Origin: Acanthosoma haemorrhoidale
Taxonomy: Eukaryota; Arthropoda; Insecta; Hemiptera; Acanthosomatidae
Assembly: GCA_930367205.1 (NCBI GenBank)
Contig: OV884013.1
Coordinates: 121,435,827-121,499,826, forward strand
DNA: 64,000 nucleotides
Reading direction: 5' to 3'
The notes below the pieces were generated by a model. That model made no database searches and had not been told where the DNA came from. It worked only from the letters and a program-made list of their open reading frames with translations. The stretch's first letter is position 1. Each line of letters starts with the position of its first letter. Positions 35,817-47,314 of this stretch are shown piece by piece. Made by a program: the position numbers and the translations under genes.

Positions 35817-36331
35817 GGGCTTCTCTTGCCAAAAGGGCAAAAAACCTTTGCCAAAATCATGTAGTGTAGGAGGAAAGAGAACTCGCCAGTTTTCTCATTC
35901 TACCATCTAGGTATAAAAATGGATAGGCATTTCTCTACACACATTTGTAGTAAACTAAAAACAGTACGACAGAGGTCTTACCGGCTTTTGCTCTTGCTAA
36001 CCTCACCCAAGCTGTCGCTGCGTCTCAAACTGATATATAAATGTATCCTCCGGCCAGCTCTGCTGTACGGTGCCCCGCTATTTACCCACTTGACTGACGC
36101 TACAGCCACAGGTCTCCAACATTTCCAGAATGGGATCATGCGAAAAGTGGTCCGACATACCTCTCTCGGGAGGTTGAAGAACGCTGACCTGCACCCGTTG
36201 CTTGGTGTGCCATCGGTGAGTGAGTTCATCCGCCGGAGACACATAAAGTTTTTTGACTCGTTGCAGCACCTGACAAAAACACTAAGACGCCACCACCCCT
36301 CCCTTATCGATGGCAACAGACTGTCGGGGAA
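35817..36331 (+). mobile_element. Family B LINE, RT C-terminal copy (3' truncated)
   Basis: The copy with the best-preserved family B frame. It begins at about 35817 (matching the complement of 61260) and stops at about 36331, where the usual 3' UTR is replaced by an A-rich sequence. Both ends are therefore atypical: it may be prematurely polyadenylated, or deleted after insertion. Confidence 0.82.
35835..36331 (+). pseudogene. Family B reverse transcriptase C-terminus
   Basis: The frame from about 35880 into 35919-36331 reads FYHLGIKMDRHFSTHI (thumb entry, compare VRYLGFHLDKR in family A), RQRSYRLLLLLTSPKLSLRL, YKCILRPALLYGAPLF, LQHFQNGIMRKVVRHTSL, NADLHPLLGVPSVSEFIRRR and HIKFFDSLQHL. This order matches the C-terminal third of jockey-like RTs; the catalytic palm is not present. 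It is the longest open stretch of this family here (148 codons from the first Met), with the last codons reading into the A-rich junction. The opposite-strand frame 35978-36340 is an artefact. Confidence 0.8.
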
Positions 36332-37989
36332 AAAAAACAAAATTGTAATGGGTGAAAAAAATTAATTTGGTGAATTTGTAGTTTATCGGTATGGCAAGAT
36401 AGACAATACTATATTTATAACCTAAACGTACTTTGAAATGATTTTCTTCTTCATAAAATGATTTTTTTTTTTCCTAAATACCGAAGGACGAGTTGCCTTG
36501 TGCGGTAAGGCCCGGTCTGGGCTTGACAGATGGAAAGATGCCTTGAGAGGAAGGCATTAGGTCAGAAGAGGCCGGAGAATCTCCACTCGAGTGAGTGCTT
36601 TCAGATTTCGGGTCTTGGGCGAGTGCCTGCGGCTGAGAGCTGTAACAGCCTTGGAGTTTACAAAGGCCGATTTCGAAGAGTATCTACATTTTCTTTCTAT
36701 CTTCCGTTTATGTCGTTAATGTTACAGTCTATTAACAGGAAACCTGGCTAAATATGTTTCAATATTTTTTTTTTCTTTATTTGGTTTAAGGTTTGTGCAC
36801 AGAAAATAGGGGTTGGGGAATCGTTTCTGGGGGGAAGCGTTTGTTTTAGTTCTTTGAATTGTTTTAGTTAAGCCGCTATACATTTTTTTTCCTCCCTGTT
36901 GAACTCTCTTTGTTGGTCTTCTATGGTTAAGATTTAAATAGCAATAAACATTTCGTATCAATAAAACAGGACCGCATGCAATGAAACATTAAAAACTGGT
37001 AATTTCATATGTAAAATTAAACCTAAGTGTTATTCAGGTTCAACGTCATGTTTTCCTTGAGTGTGCTAATATTTAGTCATGTTTTTTATTAGCTATTTGA
37101 CAACCAATATTCGTCCGTTATGTATAATCTTGACAATTTTCGATACTTTCTTTCTAATCCTTTCATGTAAAGAGAAAAAAAATAATAAATCATTTTATAT
37201 TTCGTAATAAATAAATCAGTCCTGTTCCATAAAATGGGGCTACTTGGCTCCACGGACATCATTAAACCTAAATTTCAGTCGAAAGACAAATATATTATCA
37301 TACACTTTAAATCTTGGCCTTAAATGTATTTCTATCCTTTGAATAAATAAAATCTTTATTTAGTATATCTTACTTATTCGTATTTATAGTCAAGTCGTTT
37401 CCGTGACGTTAAGTCCTAAATGCGATGATAAACTCCAGTCAGGTCGGGCCATGTACCAAGTCCTAATAAGAGGATTCCAGACGTATTTGCGTGTTTGGCT
37501 ATGCATGAGCACAATCTGGCTAAGATTGGAGGGATTACTTGTGGAATTTCGTTCCAATATCTTGAGAGCGGACAGACCAGATGTTCCCCAACTTGCGATA
37601 TTGCCACCGCCAAGTTCACCCGTGCAGAAATTTCATTAGCCCTCTTCGGCGATGGCCTGTTGCTTAAGGAATAGGAAAATATCGTTAAATCGTAGTTTCC
37701 CAAGTCCTGATCCGAAATATTGTAACACGGCTTTGTTTAGCTACATTTCAAAATCATCTTTATTTTAATTATTGTAATTAAGTACATTGTTACATATTTA
37801 TATTTCCTGTGGCTATTGAAAGTACAGAAAATTACTACAAAGATATCGCGAGAAGGACACAATGCAAGTAAATACAGGTACGAACAAAGTAAATACTAGG
37901 TAGGTTATTGGATCTTTGCGATTGCACGAAGTCGGCCGTTTGTTTTTAATAGCATCGGTCTAGGATGAGGTTGTACAAAGTCAAATATT
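36332..37989. other. Unique sequence with a GC-rich block after a T run
   Basis: A T run at about 36461-36473 is followed by a GC-richer 200 bp (36480-36690) with no frame or match elsewhere in the window. The T run beside higher-GC sequence could be the reverse-strand tail of another retroposed sequence. A pair of opposite frames at 37403-37703 matches nothing known. Confidence 0.35.
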
Positions 37990-38628
37990 ATAAACAAAAT
38001 GCTGACCTGGAACCACACACGAGGCTGTACAGACGCTTTGGACAAATGTACAGACTACTTCGAAGGACATCCCATCTCTCAATAGAAAACAAATTACTAA
38101 TCTACATAGTTATACTTAAGCCAATCTGGACATACGGCATAGAGCTATGGGGGACAGCAAAAAAGTCGAACATCAAGCGTATCCAATCCTTTCAATCAAA
38201 AGTCCTGAGAACAATATTAAATGTCCCTTATTACGTCAGCAATGAAACCCTTCATAAAGATCTTAATATACCCTGCATTCTTCCCATCGAAACCTATCCA
38301 ACCACCCTAATCCTGTAGCACAGTCATTGCACTGCACCACTCATCCCTATAATCCTCCTCGGAGACTAAAGCGATATCGGCATTGTGACCTGCTATAAAT
38401 ATGTGACAGTGGAAGTCCTGGCAACGGATAGCTTTTTTGATCCTGTTCTGAGCGTCTGTGGCTCTCGCGCTTTTGGTCAGCCTCCGCTGGCTCGTATCCG
38501 GTGACGCGGCTGGTGGAGGAGCGTGGGGGACTACCAAAGACTCCGCTTCCTCTTTCGCATGCGAGGGAGGTGACAACCATGTGGACTTGAGAGGCCTCTG
38601 GGCTGTTTGTAAATACTGTATGAATATT
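37990..38628 (+). mobile_element. Family A LINE copy, both ends truncated
   Basis: Starts inside the RT (NADLEPHTRLYRRFGQMYRL) and breaks off in the 3' UTR at about 38628, before the usual terminal box and poly(A). The RT frame runs open from 37965 to 38318 (LSIENKLLIYIVILKPIWTY, ELWGTAKKSNIKRIQSFQSK, NVPYYVSNETLHKDLNIP), one of the better-preserved coding tails of family A. A short deletion removes codons near 38290. No reliable target duplication. Confidence 0.83.
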
Positions 38629-38674
38629 ATTTTTGTTAGGATGATAAATTATTTTAGCTTAGACGAATGTCATT

Positions 38675-38765
38675 AGTTCACAGTTTTCCCCCATGCGCCC
38701 GCTTCACGGGCCATGAGGATTCCCCGTGTGGGCGAAAGCCCAGGAAGAGGAAGTTCACAGTTTTC
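38675..38765. mobile_element. 63-bp GC-rich structured insert with perfect 14-bp direct repeats
   Basis: AGTTCACAGTTTTC occurs at 38675-38688 and again at 38752-38765, with 63 bp of GC-rich sequence between. The insert can fold as three consecutive hairpins: GCCCG-cttca-CGGGC (38697-38711), CATG-a-GG-attc-CC-CGTG with a bulged A (38712-38728), and TGGGC-gaaa-GCCCA with a GNRA-type loop (38729-38742). It ends GGAAGAGGA with no poly(A). The 14-bp duplication is of the size made by target-primed reverse transcription, so it may be the 3' tip of a LINE or SINE that uses a stem-loop and short tail rather than poly(A). Inferred, not recognised. Confidence 0.65.
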
Positions 38766-41078
38766 TATCAGTGTAGCAATTTTGCCTGTGTATTCCTCCA
38801 ATAATGTCTTCTGCTGTCCTTCTTGGTATGTTGCAGTTGGTTATGTATAAGTACTTATCTATGTAATAAATGTTTATTACTTATTTTGTGATATGCACGA
38901 TGATATTTGTACACCAATATAAATAATACAATAGTATGGTGGCGTACCATCAATACTCTGTACACTGTTATAATGATGCGCGGCTTAAGAACATAATTTT
39001 CTGTGGTAGAGAAACTAACAAGAACAACTAAATAACAACATAAAGAGTAACATTAACAGAAATAAATAATAACTATTTAATATAGGCAAGATTGTAGTGT
39101 GTAAGAAGCGGAAATAAAATGTATGTAATTTTGTTAACGGCGTAAATTTATTATAATTTCCTATTTTTTTACATTTATGAAGTTAGGGCATATGACATAA
39201 CATATTTTTTTATCTGAGAGTACGAGGGTTGTTTATTGAAAGGAATAATTTGATATGTCGTACATCTTTTTAATTTTGCTGTAGTAAGTGTGATTTTTAC
39301 GATTCTGAGACAGCATAGATTATTCCACCTAACATCACATCCAATAATTGTTGGAGCATTCTCAATTCTTGATCCTTCAATTGTTAATTTACATTTTAAA
39401 TAATATCCGAGCGTCAGTTTGTTAGTAAAGTTATTTGTTATTACATTACATATAATTGTTTGTTATTACATGTCATTTGCAAGGAGAAACACAGTCAGCG
39501 TATTTCAATATTCGCACGTCACAGTGAATGTGCGTGACGATTAGAAGGAAGGTCTTGGCCAAGGAGAAAACTGCGTTTCACCTCAAACCAATGCTAAGGG
39601 CAAGTTACTAAAATCTCTCATGTGGAATTTCAGGAGATTTGTATTAAGCTCGCTTACAATTCTCAAAAGTCTTTACAATGTAGAGGTTTATCAGGCAGGA
39701 GGTGAAAGGTTTTCATCGATGTAACTTTCAATGAATCAAAGGCACTTAGCTAATATGAAGGCTGACTTGGGAAACTCACTTCAAAACGGAAATGAATGTT
39801 ACAAAGCTCTCTTCCTGTTTATCCAATCTGTCAGATTTTACAAAACCGAATTTATCCTGCCAGCATCGTACATCAGAACGCAGATATTTCTGTCATGGAA
39901 CAGACCTGGTTTTTTTTTTCTTTTTTTAGTTAGAGTCTCCGGCTCCTGTTTACAAACATTATAGCTTTTCCATTGCCGGTCGGGAATGTTATGTAAACAG
40001 GGGGATGTGGGTATCGCTCTGCAAACAAATTTGTCGCTAGCTGCCTCTGTTTGCTCTGCCGAACCGCTGCAACATACAAACGTAATTGTACATACCACTT
40101 GTGATTAATTGACAGTACTAATGTAAGTATATATATGTGCTTTGTATTTACAAAGTGACTATTTATTTATTATAGTTTGTACTAACCAAATACATTTAAG
40201 TATTTTTCGATCGATCTGTGTAGTCCATAACTATGGGAATAAATGTAACTAGTTATTTTAAATAGAAATCTGAGCTATGAGCTGATAAAACTAGAAATTT
40301 TTGATCAATTTAACCGTTTTTGATAGCTGCTAATGTAGCATACGCTAAATTCAGAGTGGCCGGTACCCTTGCCAAAGTAAATCCTCTACCTTTGGCCTAA
40401 CAAGTAACAAAAATATTTTACGTAGGTTTTATATTATATGTCTTACCTAGTTTATTAGGTTTAAGGACAGGGGTACCGTCAGAAAGCGCAGAATGTGTCT
40501 CTTGAAATGAGTCCTACGTGTTATACAATGGTATCATTAAAATTTAACTAAAGTAATTGGATCAGAATGCAATCGTATTGAAAAGCGGTCGAAAACAATT
40601 ATTTTATTCGGCTTACTTTACAAATCATACCTTTAAATTATAACTTTTTTAACATTGAGACATCGTGTCTGAAGGAAGTGCTTCACAGTCCTATTATTAC
40701 TTATATTATATTATATCTCTAGAATGTGAAATAAACTTGCCTGAAAAAACTCTAGAAAATGACCACTTTCCACAAGTTTTCCTCCACCTCTAACTAACAG
40801 TTTTGATTGTTTGGATCGCCAGACATCTTCCTATTGGGACATTACTTTACTTATTTCAGTCATTATTAAATTCATTTATCAGTAATACCATAACTAAGCG
40901 GTTCACGTTTAGTTCACGATGTAAATGTTCACGACTCAGCAAATACTAATAATAAATCCCATTATTGTATTATTTGTTCAAGTCTTCTCTGTTACTTACA
41001 AGTACGTAAGTCTTATAGGGGGTCTTTCATTAAGCACCTGCCTCGGATTCTCCTGCACACACTCACGGACAGGTGCAG
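38766..41078. other. Unique AT-rich sequence
   Basis: No gene or repeat recognised over 2.3 kb. Opposite-strand frames at 39731-40098 have no domain. Confidence 0.45.
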
Positions 41079-41297
41079 TGAAATAATCTTGTTTGAGGAG
41101 AGTCTTTTAAAAAAATTTGCTATGAATAACAATCAAAACACTGGTATATACAAATATCAAGCAATTACAGCACTAGGACATTCTTTGGCTAAGGCTAAAG
41201 CACAAGTGTTGGTATCTTTTGCAAAGGGTAAGAAGGGGGTTAAAAGACAAAGGAAAGGGAGATCATATGTCTCAGCTAAAAAAGATATTATATAACT
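41079..41297. repeat. Family C repeat, diverged partial copy
   Basis: AAATAATCTTGTTTGAGGAG, then GAGTCTTTTAAAA and CAAAACACTGGTATATACAA align with the first 90 bp of family C. The remainder to 41297 is more diverged. It abuts a transposase fragment directly, so one inserted into or recombined with the other. Confidence 0.6.
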
Positions 41298-41600
41298 GGC
41301 GATGTTTTCGGTAGATCTTGCGTTTCGTCGACGTACGGGTGTTGGTTGATTGTTTACTGAACCAGTGGACTCAAATTTATCCACCACACTGCGAATAGTC
41401 CTCTCGGTAGGACGGTTATGGCGACCGTGGAACGTTGCCCGAACAGAACAACCATATTGATAAAACAATTTTATCATTTGCACGTGTTGTTGAACGCTAT
41501 ATCCGTCCATAGTAATTTGGCCAAACAGACTAAATAAATGACAGCCAATTCGACAGATGCAGCTTCAACAATATGGCCGCTATCAACTGTCAAAGTTCGC
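41298..41600 (-). pseudogene. Mariner-superfamily transposase, N-terminal fragment
   Basis: The minus-strand frame starts at 41510: MDGYSVQQHVQMIKLFYQYG, then GRHNRPTERTIRSVVDKFES, TGSVNNQPTPVRRRNARSTE and NIA, where the match ends at about 41298 and family C sequence takes over. This is the paired helix-turn-helix DNA-binding region of an IS630/Tc1/mariner transposase, with the TGSV linker also seen at 4708 but clearly another family. The catalytic domain is absent. The 5' untranslated part extends to about 41600. Confidence 0.78.
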
Positions 41601-41780
41601 AAGTCCCTATTGGAAGACGCTTTATTTTTTTTTATCTGCTCGAACGGTAATTTAGTTACTAAAATGGCTTAACAAACGAACAAAAATTATTTTGACAAAA
41701 AATAAATTGTAGTTTTTTTTAGTAGAAAAAAACATGACGGAACCTATTCGTTCGGAAGTTCTTATTGGAAGACGGTTTAT
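41595..41780. repeat. 31-bp direct repeat, probable transposon ends
   Basis: Positions 41595-41625 and 41750-41780 match at 27 of 31 bases (shared core ATTGGAAGACG). The first lies where the 5' terminus of the transposase fragment should be, so the second is probably a terminus of another copy of the same transposon in the same orientation. Confidence 0.5.
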
Positions 41781-42655
41781 AAGTATCATTCACCCATTAA
41801 ATTCTGCGGTAAATGTAAATTTTTGTTCAAATCTACCCGAACAAATGTATTCAAAAGCATCAATAAATGTCTGTAAACACAGTTATCCAAGCAAAGTGAC
41901 TGTAGTTCCCTGGACTGACATCCCTTTCCCTGGAAGCAGGAAGACAATCCCCTGAGCCCTATCAAGGAGGTAGGAGCTCATAGTAAACACCGGGATTTCT
42001 ACCTCGCTGGTTAGTAGCTGGCCTATCCTTCTTTGTTCAGTCGAGTCGATCATAATAAAACTGTTTCTTTCTCTTTTTATTGTGAAGCTCTTCATTTCAC
42101 TGTAGTTTTAACAGATAATATATTCATGGTGAAAATTAAAAACGTTAAATCTATTTTTATTCCCCCTCATCGTGCTCATTCCGATTCCCAAGCCATAGTT
42201 GCTCAAGTTAATAATAAACAACTGAAAACCAAAACACCTTATCAAACTTCTTTACAATTTCTATAAAATAATGAAAAAAAATTAGAGAAATAATCCTAGC
42301 CAAAGGGTTCCATTGTTTGGGCTTCACGCTCGTCCTCCAAATTTGGTTTAAAGACTTACAATAAATAGTTAAATAAGTATTCAAGGGTGTAGAGGGAATC
42401 AGCCTCTAAATTTAGTTCGTTCTAAGTCAAATTTTTAAATTACTCCTATACTTCCGGTTTTCTGTATTTATTTATTCTTTAATATAGGTGGCTTCTAATA
42501 AGTATTCCTTGGTTATTCTTTACCCCAGTTTACAATTCATTTAAAATTTGTTGGGAATTTAAACAAAAATAATAATAAATTTAAATGTCCTCCTGTAATT
42601 ACGGTTTAATTTGTATTTAAATTCCTCAGTATCAAATTCTGCAAAGCATAAAACC
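41781..42655. other. Unique sequence with a 77-codon unassigned frame
   Basis: A plus-strand frame at 42033-42266 (contains VKIKNVKSIFIPPHRAHSDS) has a less biased composition than most chance frames here, but no domain recognised. Confidence 0.35.
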
Positions 42656-43910
42656 TTTTTTTTTTTTATACCAATTTTTACTAAGATTAAATTACAATCT
42701 GCCTGATTGGGCTATAAGTAATTGTGATAAATGATCTCATTCATACCAATTTACAATTTTCATTCACTCGTTCATTCATACTATATATACAAACAGCCCA
42801 GAGGCCCCCCAAGTCCACATGGATGTCACCTTCCAAATGGAGTCTCGGTAAGTTCCCCACGCTCCTACGTCAGCCGCGTCACTGGATAAGTGCCAGTGGA
42901 GGCTGATGAAGAGCGCGAGAGCCACAGACGCTCAGGCCATGATTAGGGAAACTGGCCATTGCCAGGACTCTCACTATCACTTATTTATAGCAGGTCACGA
43001 GGCCACTGCCGCTTTAGTCTTCGAGGAGGATTATAGGGATGAGTGGTGCAGTGCAATGACTGTGCTAGGAAATTAGGGTGGTTGGATAGGTTACTATGGA
43101 ATTTTATGAACTTGGAAGGGATGAGTTCGAGAATGTAGGGTATATTCAGATCATTATGAAGGGTTTTGTTGCTGACGTAATAAAGGGCATTTACTATTGT
43201 TCTAAGGACTTTCGATTGAAAGGATTTGATACGCTTGATGTTCGACTTTTTTGCTGTCCCCCATAGCTTTATTCCGTATGTCCAGCTTGCCTTAAGTATA
43301 ATTTTGTAGATTAGTAGTTTATTTTCTATTGAGAGATGGGATGTCCTTCGAAGTAGTGTGTACAGTTGTCCAAAGCGTCTGTTTAGTTCTTGTATTCTTA
43401 GCCTCGTGTGTGGGTTCCAGGTCAGTCTTTTGTCGAGATGGAAGCCTAAATACCGTACTGTCTCAGACACAGTGAGAGGAATCGAATTTAAAAGACTAGC
43501 GAACAGGACTTGCGGCAGAGGGTAAAGGTTATGTGGGAACATTTTGCTTCATTAACTTTGATTCGCCATTAGTTGTACCAATACTCCATCTCATCGAGGT
43601 GTTTTGGGATACTATATCGGGGTCTACATGGGATGACAAGACTGGTCTGCAAACGTGGCCAAGAAGGTATTGAGGGTAGATGTATAGGTGTAGGTGTATA
43701 GATTATAGAGGATGGGACCCAGGACTCTGCCCTGTGGAACTCCTGCTTTAATGGGATAGTAGTTAGAACATTCTGAACCACAGCGGACTTGGAAGAAGTG
43801 GTGAAAGGTAGGACTGTAGGATTAGGAAAATGGCCTGTGGTAATTAACCTCCGAGCGCATAAAACATAGAAGAATTTCCAAGTTTTACTTAAACGTGATA
43901 CTGACACTAT
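42656..43910 (-). mobile_element. Family A jockey-like LINE, longest copy, reaching the RT palm domain
   Basis: The minus-strand poly(A) appears as a T run at 42656-42667. The 3' UTR extends to about 42985 and the RT part to about 43910, at least 1.25 kb in all. This is the only copy here that keeps the RT palm, and it allows the family to be classified. No target duplication could be identified because the 5' edge is uncertain. Confidence 0.87.
42985..43905 (-). pseudogene. Jockey-like reverse transcriptase, palm to C-terminus, broken
   Basis: Read on the minus strand. HHFFQVRCGSECSNYYPIKA leads into the RT motif GVPQGRVLGPILYNLY (codons near 43695-43744). The catalytic motif FADD appears as FADQ at 43642-43653, so the second catalytic Asp is lost. 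Frameshifts and stops follow, then WRIKVNEAKCSHITFTLCRK in another frame. The open frame 43542-42985 holds VRYLGFHLDKRLTWNPH, QLYTLLRRTSHLSIENKLLI and ELIPSKFIKFHSNLSNHP, ending RQWPRDLL. The GVPQGSVLGP-YADD order with this thumb is characteristic of the jockey clade. Confidence 0.88.
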
Positions 43911-45340
43911 GACGATAAATCGCGCGTGGTATACTACTATACCAATTTTGGGACTGATAAGAAAGTTGACATTTTCTCAGTTGGACCTAAGGTTATTATC
44001 GACTATATCTTTTTCCGAAATTCCTTCATACTAGGTACTAGTAATTGAGAAATATTTATCTTAAATAGCTGCCGAGTTTTTAATTCAGAACGCTTGAATA
44101 ATTTAGATAAATTTATCATGATATATTTTACAGCCATAATGGTGTTCGGCTTTTTGCAAGATGTGTGAACTCCTCTAATACTCCGGTTGGAACAAATTCA
44201 AAAATTCAATGGCAAAAACAATGCGTTCTAATTATTTTCTATTTTTTTGCCAGTACTCTCATATGAACTTCAATTTATACAACTCCAGCAAAAGAAAATC
44301 TATTCACGATTCAGTGACAATTGTAGAAACCTTTCATGTCACGAAGCCCCTTTTACTATGACAGTCATAGCTCGTGAAAGCTGTAAAAGTCAAACTTATA
44401 CAGATAAGTAAATGCCGTTTGTCAATTAAGTTTTAATTATTGCTGTTTCCATGGATACTTAACAAATTTAAATGAGTTTGCCTTAGCGGATCAAAAAAGC
44501 AATTCCACTTTAAACTTTCATGAATATCAAACGAGTCAGTTAATTTTGTAGAGCTGTTGAGAAATTAGGATTGGTTAATTAAATATTAAGTCGAGAATTC
44601 CTAAAACTGTTCCCCCCCCCCTCCTCGAGAAGTTTGAAATAATCAAATCCTTTTTAAATTGGTGTGATAGCTGTACAAGATGGCTTAGTTGTTATGGTAA
44701 CGGTACCCAGATGCCTCGGACAACTAAAATATTATTTCATTTTTCCTTATCGCAGCCAATGTGAGGGGAAACAGTTCAGTTTGTACAATCATTCCCGAAT
44801 TATAGTTGTAGATTAATATAAATTGAGCGAATTATGTCTTAGATGATGACTTTTGTAATCATTACTCTTCTTTACAAAATTATGACACTGTTTTCGGACT
44901 GATAAGCCCCAAAGTAGCCTGCGACTGACTAAATAAGATAGCAAACAGTATTCGAGGTATTGAGTAATAAAAAACGTCTAATAAAAAAAATAAAATAAAA
45001 AAAAATAAAAAACGATATCCAAATGATGGAGGTTGACGGAATTCAGTGGACGGAAGTAGTGATATGGTTGGAAAAAGACCATTGCGATATTCATGGGCTG
45101 AGAAGCGTGTGGTTGCACCTGGCCATGATGAAGCATTGGGTCATTCCTGTACCATATCTTGGGGCGCGTAAGAACTTTTTCATTGAATATTCTATCACTT
45201 AGCTCACAAGTTATAAGCTACTTGAAGATGGTGTAGCGGCCGAAATCGCTCGTATCTCCCTAAAGTAAATTGTGGGTAGAGCATAGTTAGTTCATCACAG
45301 CCCACAACCAGCCCTCCAACTAAATTTTAGGTTTTGGTAG
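43911..45340. other. Unique AT-rich sequence
   Basis: No gene or repeat recognised. A run of 12 C at about 44612-44623. Confidence 0.45.
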
Positions 45341-45368
45341 GTTAAATAATCTTTGTAGAGGTGAATAT

Positions 45369-45645
45369 TTTTTTTTTTTTCTAAGCAACTACTTTATTAT
45401 GATAAAATTACTATCTCCCTTATTGGACTATAAGTAATTGTGATAAATGATCTCATTCATACCATATTTACAAATTTCATTCACTCGCTCATTTATAATA
45501 TATATACAAACAGCCCAGAGGCCCCCCAAGCCCACATGGTTGTCACCTCCCTCGCATGCGAGACAGGAAGCGGAGTCTGTCCCCCACGCTCTTTCGTCAG
45601 CCGCGTCACTGGATGCCGGCGGAGGCTGACCAAGAGCGCGAGTAA
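45369..45645 (-). mobile_element. Family A LINE, 3' UTR copy nested in a family C repeat
   Basis: A T run (45369-45382) followed by the family A terminal box and GC-rich 3' UTR, truncated at about 45645 in CCAAGAGCGCGAG. It splits family C after its first 25 bp, so it is younger than that repeat. Target bases at the two edges are altered and no clean duplication can be read. Confidence 0.82.
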
Positions 45646-45936
45646 TGAGAGTCTTTTAAAAGAAAAGAAATAAAAGCTTTATTATGAAGTACAAGCAAAA
45701 TACTGGTATATATTATTAAGAGTTACGTTACTACATACTGGGTGGAATGTGTGGGAACAAGTGGGATCTGGGGCTAAAGCTGAGACATATACGTAAAAGA
45801 AAAGGGTAGTTCTGGTAATAGGGAGGAAGGTCTTGAAGGGATGCGGTTGCTCACTTAAAAATAACAGGAACCATCAGTGACTTCCATGAAGTCACGAGGC
45901 AGGTGTACAGTAGAAGGGGCTTGCTTCTACTTTTTG

Positions 45937-46094
45937 CGTTATGTATAATATTAGCATTATAATATTCTTAACATTATATATAATATTCGCATTATGATAT
46001 TCTTAGCATTATATATAATATTAGCATTATGATATTCTTAGCATTATATATAATATTAGCATTATAATATTCTTAGCATTATAATATTCTTAGC

Positions 46095-46156
<62 letters not shown>

Positions 46157-46432
46157 GCATTGTAATATTCTTAGAATTATATATAATATTAGCATTATAA
46201 TATTCTTAGCATTATATATAATATTAGCATTATAATATTCTTAGCATTATATATAATATTAACATTATAATATTCTTAGCATTGTGTATAATATTAGCAT
46301 TATAATATTCTTAGCATTATAATATTCTTAGCATTATTATATTCTTAGTATTATATATATATATAATATTAGCATTATAATATTCTAAGCATTATATATA
46401 ATATTAGCATTATAATATTCTTAGCATTATAT
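45937..46432. repeat. AT-rich minisatellite grown from the family C tail, with a TA microsatellite
   Basis: About 12-14 imperfect units of roughly 35 bp, each made of two related halves (ATTATATATAATATTAGC and ATTATAATATTCTTAGC). A TA run of about 55 bp lies at 46096-46150. The single-unit tails at 29600-29640 and 30665-30705 show the ancestral state. Confidence 0.88.
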
Positions 46433-46436
46433 AACT

Positions 46437-47314
46437 GTCGATAGGAAGTTGTTATTATTAAAAATTAGATTAGTTGCTACTGATTTGAAAAACAGACAGG
46501 GCATAGTGTGGGACTTGCGTGTGTTTTGAAGTTAGTTTCCAAAGCTAAAGATTATAGATAACTGTATTTAGTTCATTGAACTTTACATTGAGAAAAGACA
46601 TTCATGTTACCTTTGGCTGTAGGCTAAACAGACGTCAGATGTCTATTAATAAATGTGCTAAAAATTAAACAGATTTTTTTCCCCTCAGCTGAGGCCGATC
46701 CTGTTTATTCGCCGTAGTTATGAGTAAATCGTTTTATTATTATGCACATTACGGTTCCGAGTTCGTTCTAACGGACCAGCGAATGTTCGATTCTTTCAAT
46801 TGATTGCCTAATTGTACTAAAGCATAAGGAAAGCATTTTTTCCAGTCGGAAGGACTTCCATAGTAACTGACTCTCCACATTTCGCTGCCACCGCTAAAAC
46901 AAAATATTCTCGTGACTGTGAAGAATAAACAGAAGGGCTACCAACCAAAGGCATAAAAGACGAAAGGGTCGAGGGGGCTTGTCTCCCCGAGATAACCGAG
47001 AGAGCCCTAGAGATGGAGGATATTGAGGGCCCCGAAGAAAGGGCTGGTGGAAATGAAAGACAGAAAGACATGTGAAAATAGCAAGGACATATGGAACTGT
47101 AAATGTTCTTCAGGCAGAGGTTTGCTCAGGCTCACTGCCCGCTCCAGCAAGTCCTCTTTATTAGCTCTTCTACCTCCAGCGAGGATATTCCCTTGTTGTT
47201 TTAGCTGAGCACCTACAGCTGTCCTGGAGCAACATTGAATCTCGGCCACAACAATCATATACATATATATAGTGTACAGCGGAAACAATTTTCAACGCTC
47301 AACATAATGCTAGT
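46437..47314. other. Unique sequence, moderately GC-rich block
   Basis: 46840-47240 is less AT-rich with unassigned frames on both strands (46817-47071 and 47007-47288 minus). No repeat match was seen. It could contain regulatory DNA or a decayed exon. Confidence 0.35.

Larger units (their letters stand above)
45341..46436. repeat. Family C repeat interrupted by a family A LINE, with expanded tail
   Basis: The left end GTTAAATAATCTTTGTAGAG at 45341 is separated from its continuation GAGTCTTTTAAAAGAAAAG (45648) by a family A insertion. The body then follows copies 1 and 2 to about 45936. The tail, one unit long in the other copies, extends to 46432 as a minisatellite. Confidence 0.78.

Noticed and set aside
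35978..36340. 120-codon minus-strand frame
   Set aside because: Antisense shadow of the family B reverse transcriptase.
38712..38728. Contamination or engineered phage-type RNA hairpin, suggested by the bulged-A stem-loop
   Set aside because: Loop and stem bases differ from the known operator, and the 14-bp direct repeats in native flanking DNA point to a natural insertion.
9855..43542. Idea that the recurring RT frames form a functional retrotransposon gene
   Set aside because: Every copy is 5'-truncated and has stops, frameshifts or lost catalytic residues.
45937..46432. CRISPR-like alternation of repeats and spacers
   Set aside because: Units are adjacent AT-rich tandem repeats without unique spacers, in a eukaryotic context.
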